A DNA stretch of 64,000 bases from Phytophthora colocasiae (lineage: Eukaryota; Oomycota; Peronosporomycetes; Peronosporales; Peronosporaceae): assembly GCA_018806915.1 (NCBI GenBank), contig JAGKQI010000078.1:62001-126000 (forward strand), given 5' to 3'. Position numbers and translations under genes: made by a program. The first letter of the stretch is position 1. Each line of letters opens with the position of its first letter. Below, one piece after another: positions 62,730 through 64,000 of this stretch. Below the pieces are notes generated by a model, which ran no database searches, was not told where the DNA came from, and saw only the letters and a program-made list of their open reading frames with translations.

Positions 62730-63096
62730 ATGCCAATATCTTCAGCGTCCTCTCTGCAATATGTGGACCTCACGCCTTGGAATTTCGCTCTGTGGTGGGG
62801 CGTTTTACTTATTGTGCACTTGTTGGCCAGCGGATACAACGCAGGATTCGCGATCTTCTATTACGAGTTGAAGAATACTTACCTGTACAGATGTCTTGAG
62901 TATTCTGGAATCGGAATGTCAGCCAAAAATCATCCCATTATCGCGCATATAAATGCAGTAATGGCTGCAGCGCACGGAGGGTGTGCTCTGCTAATGGTGG
63001 TCGGATCGCTGTGGCGTCGCGAATTGGCATTTACCCCCTTTCCCCCTGATAGCAATGAAGCCTTTCAGAAGAGTATCAGATCAATTAATAGCAGGA
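62730..63096 (+). pseudogene. N-terminal fragment of a third membrane-LRR copy, cut by a Copia LTR
   Basis: From ATG 62730 the reading SLQYVDLTPWNFALWWGVLL to VVGSLWRRELAFTPFPPDSN matches the first two membrane helices of copy 2. Similarity ends at 63096, where the Copia LTR begins. Confidence 0.8.
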
Positions 63097-64000
63097 TGTG
63101 GCAGTTCACACAACCTGGAGACTGGGACGAGCTACACAGAGCGAATGTACACGAGCGACAGGGGGTTTGGTAGCCTTGAGCTTTTCCTCCTCGTACTATA
63201 GTGAAGTGCTATGAGTACGTTCAATCCACTTTTGATTTTTCCTTCTTCCTCCCAGAACTTCGTGTACGCTAAGTCGACTCCAAGTGAGCAAGCACTTCTT
63301 GCTAAAGCGCGTTCACGCACACAGCGCACGCAGCTTGGTTATGAGCCCAAGGTTGACGAGCTTTGGCAAGTAAGATGACGGATTCTACGAGTGGAGTATC
63401 GACAGCTGCAACCTCAGCTGCAACATGTACAGTGATGACAAGTTCAAGTAGTGCTGCAAGCTCGAGCATGGTGTCGACGATGGCTCCAGCTGCTGGAACA
63501 GCTCAAACAATGTCTGCTACGGCTACAGGACAACCAGCCACGGCTATTGGACAGACTGTTGCTACTCAGGCTAGGCCCAAACCTTTGGGTACTAGCAAAC
63601 CACCACTCTTTGATGGGGTTTTGAAGTCTATCAGATGAGGCTGATGCTTTATCTTGAGCAACGAGATTCATGGAGAATTGTGACTGGAGAAGAAACACGG
63701 CCAGTTGAAGAAGGAGAAGCACAAAGAGACTTTGATGCACGAGATCGATTGGCAATGGAGACAATAATCAGAGGACTATCTGATGCTGATGTCCAGAAGG
63801 TGTGTGTTTACAGGCGAGCTATAGACATTTGGAATGCTGTGGTCGCAGAGAAGACTCAGCGTGACTTCTCGTATGGAGTGCACTTGAAGCGGAGATGTAT
63901 ACACACACGTACACACCTGGTAAGAAGATGGCTACATACATTCAGGAGATGACTACAATGAGACAGAAGCTACAATACATGGGCCCACAGTTTGTTATTG
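63097..64000 (+). mobile_element. Copia-type LTR retrotransposon, 5' end only
   Basis: A probable short 5' LTR (63097 to about 63332, TG...CA) is followed by a primer binding site GGTTATGAGCCC (63337-63348). That is complementary to the anticodon stem-loop of initiator tRNA-Met, the half-tRNA priming used by many Copia elements. A Copia-type gag follows and runs off the window. The LTR left edge is placed where homology to the membrane-protein family stops. No second LTR is visible. Confidence 0.65.
63375..64000 (+). pseudogene. Copia gag (UBN2-type), at least two frameshifts, partial
   Basis: ATG at 63375 with a Ser/Thr/Ala-rich start, then PLFDG. A one-base shift near 63615 moves reading to EVYQMRLMLYLEQRDSW and GEETRP, a typical Copia gag block. 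IIRGLSDADVQKVC and DIWNAVVAEKTQRDFSYGVH follow. A second shift near 63890 moves to YTPGKKMATYIQEMTTMRQK. The copy is thus degenerate. It continues beyond the window. Confidence 0.75.

Overview
The window looks like a repeat-rich piece of an oomycete genome, most like Phytophthora or a close relative. This is inferred from gene content and style. Protein genes have short GT-AG introns (62-158 nt). There is a delta-tubulin gene, as expected of a flagellated organism. Secreted tandem PAN/Apple proteins and a tandem tyrosine-kinase-like (TKL) kinase protein are present, along with several DNA transposon families that oomycetes carry in number. No tRNA, rRNA or CRISPR array was seen.

Layout. 1-13193: a very large (about 13.6 kb) Gypsy LTR retrotransposon on the minus strand (element A). 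It has gag, a long in-frame post-gag region, protease, RT, RNase H, integrase and a chromodomain-like end. It also has an accessory pair near its 3' LTR: a multi-spanning membrane ORF on the sense strand and a 630-residue antisense ORF. 13414-19660: host genes, including two unknown membrane proteins, an SRRM2/Cwc21-type splicing factor, delta-tubulin and a SHAQKY-type MYB. 20639-25927: a young pol-less LTR element (element B) that uses the same primer binding site as element A. 27085-33637: two tandem PX-RING genes, a two-repeat SANT-like nuclear protein and the proteasome subunit Rpn8. 33814-37222: a complete MULE with 48-bp inverted repeats, a 9-bp target duplication, a transposase and an oppositely oriented 2OG-Fe(II) oxygenase/zinc-finger cargo gene. 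37530-37976: a REEP/HVA22 gene.

38323-40647 is a hAT element (8-bp target duplication) that landed 25 bp upstream of an intact 701-residue Fanzor gene (40681-42786), a eukaryotic TnpB-like RNA-guided nuclease. Fanzor is followed at once by about 115 bases that can fold into a compact multi-hairpin structure, a candidate guide-RNA scaffold. 43256-52390: a SERAC1-like lipase, a frameshifted tandem pseudokinase-kinase gene and two secreted PAN/Apple proteins. 52422-63096: three damaged copies of a six-pass membrane protein with a leucine-rich-repeat-like ectodomain. One copy is split exactly at TTAA by a 5,348-bp piggyBac element (53202-58549) that carries a SANT-DOT1 histone-methyltransferase gene. 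63097-64000: the 5' end of a degenerate Copia element that truncates the third copy.

The strongest leads are the Fanzor locus with its structured 3' flank, and three mobile elements that each carry a candidate chromatin or DNA-modification helper: the MULE oxygenase, the piggyBac DOT1 gene, and the nuclear-looking antisense protein of the motif-saturated Gypsy element.
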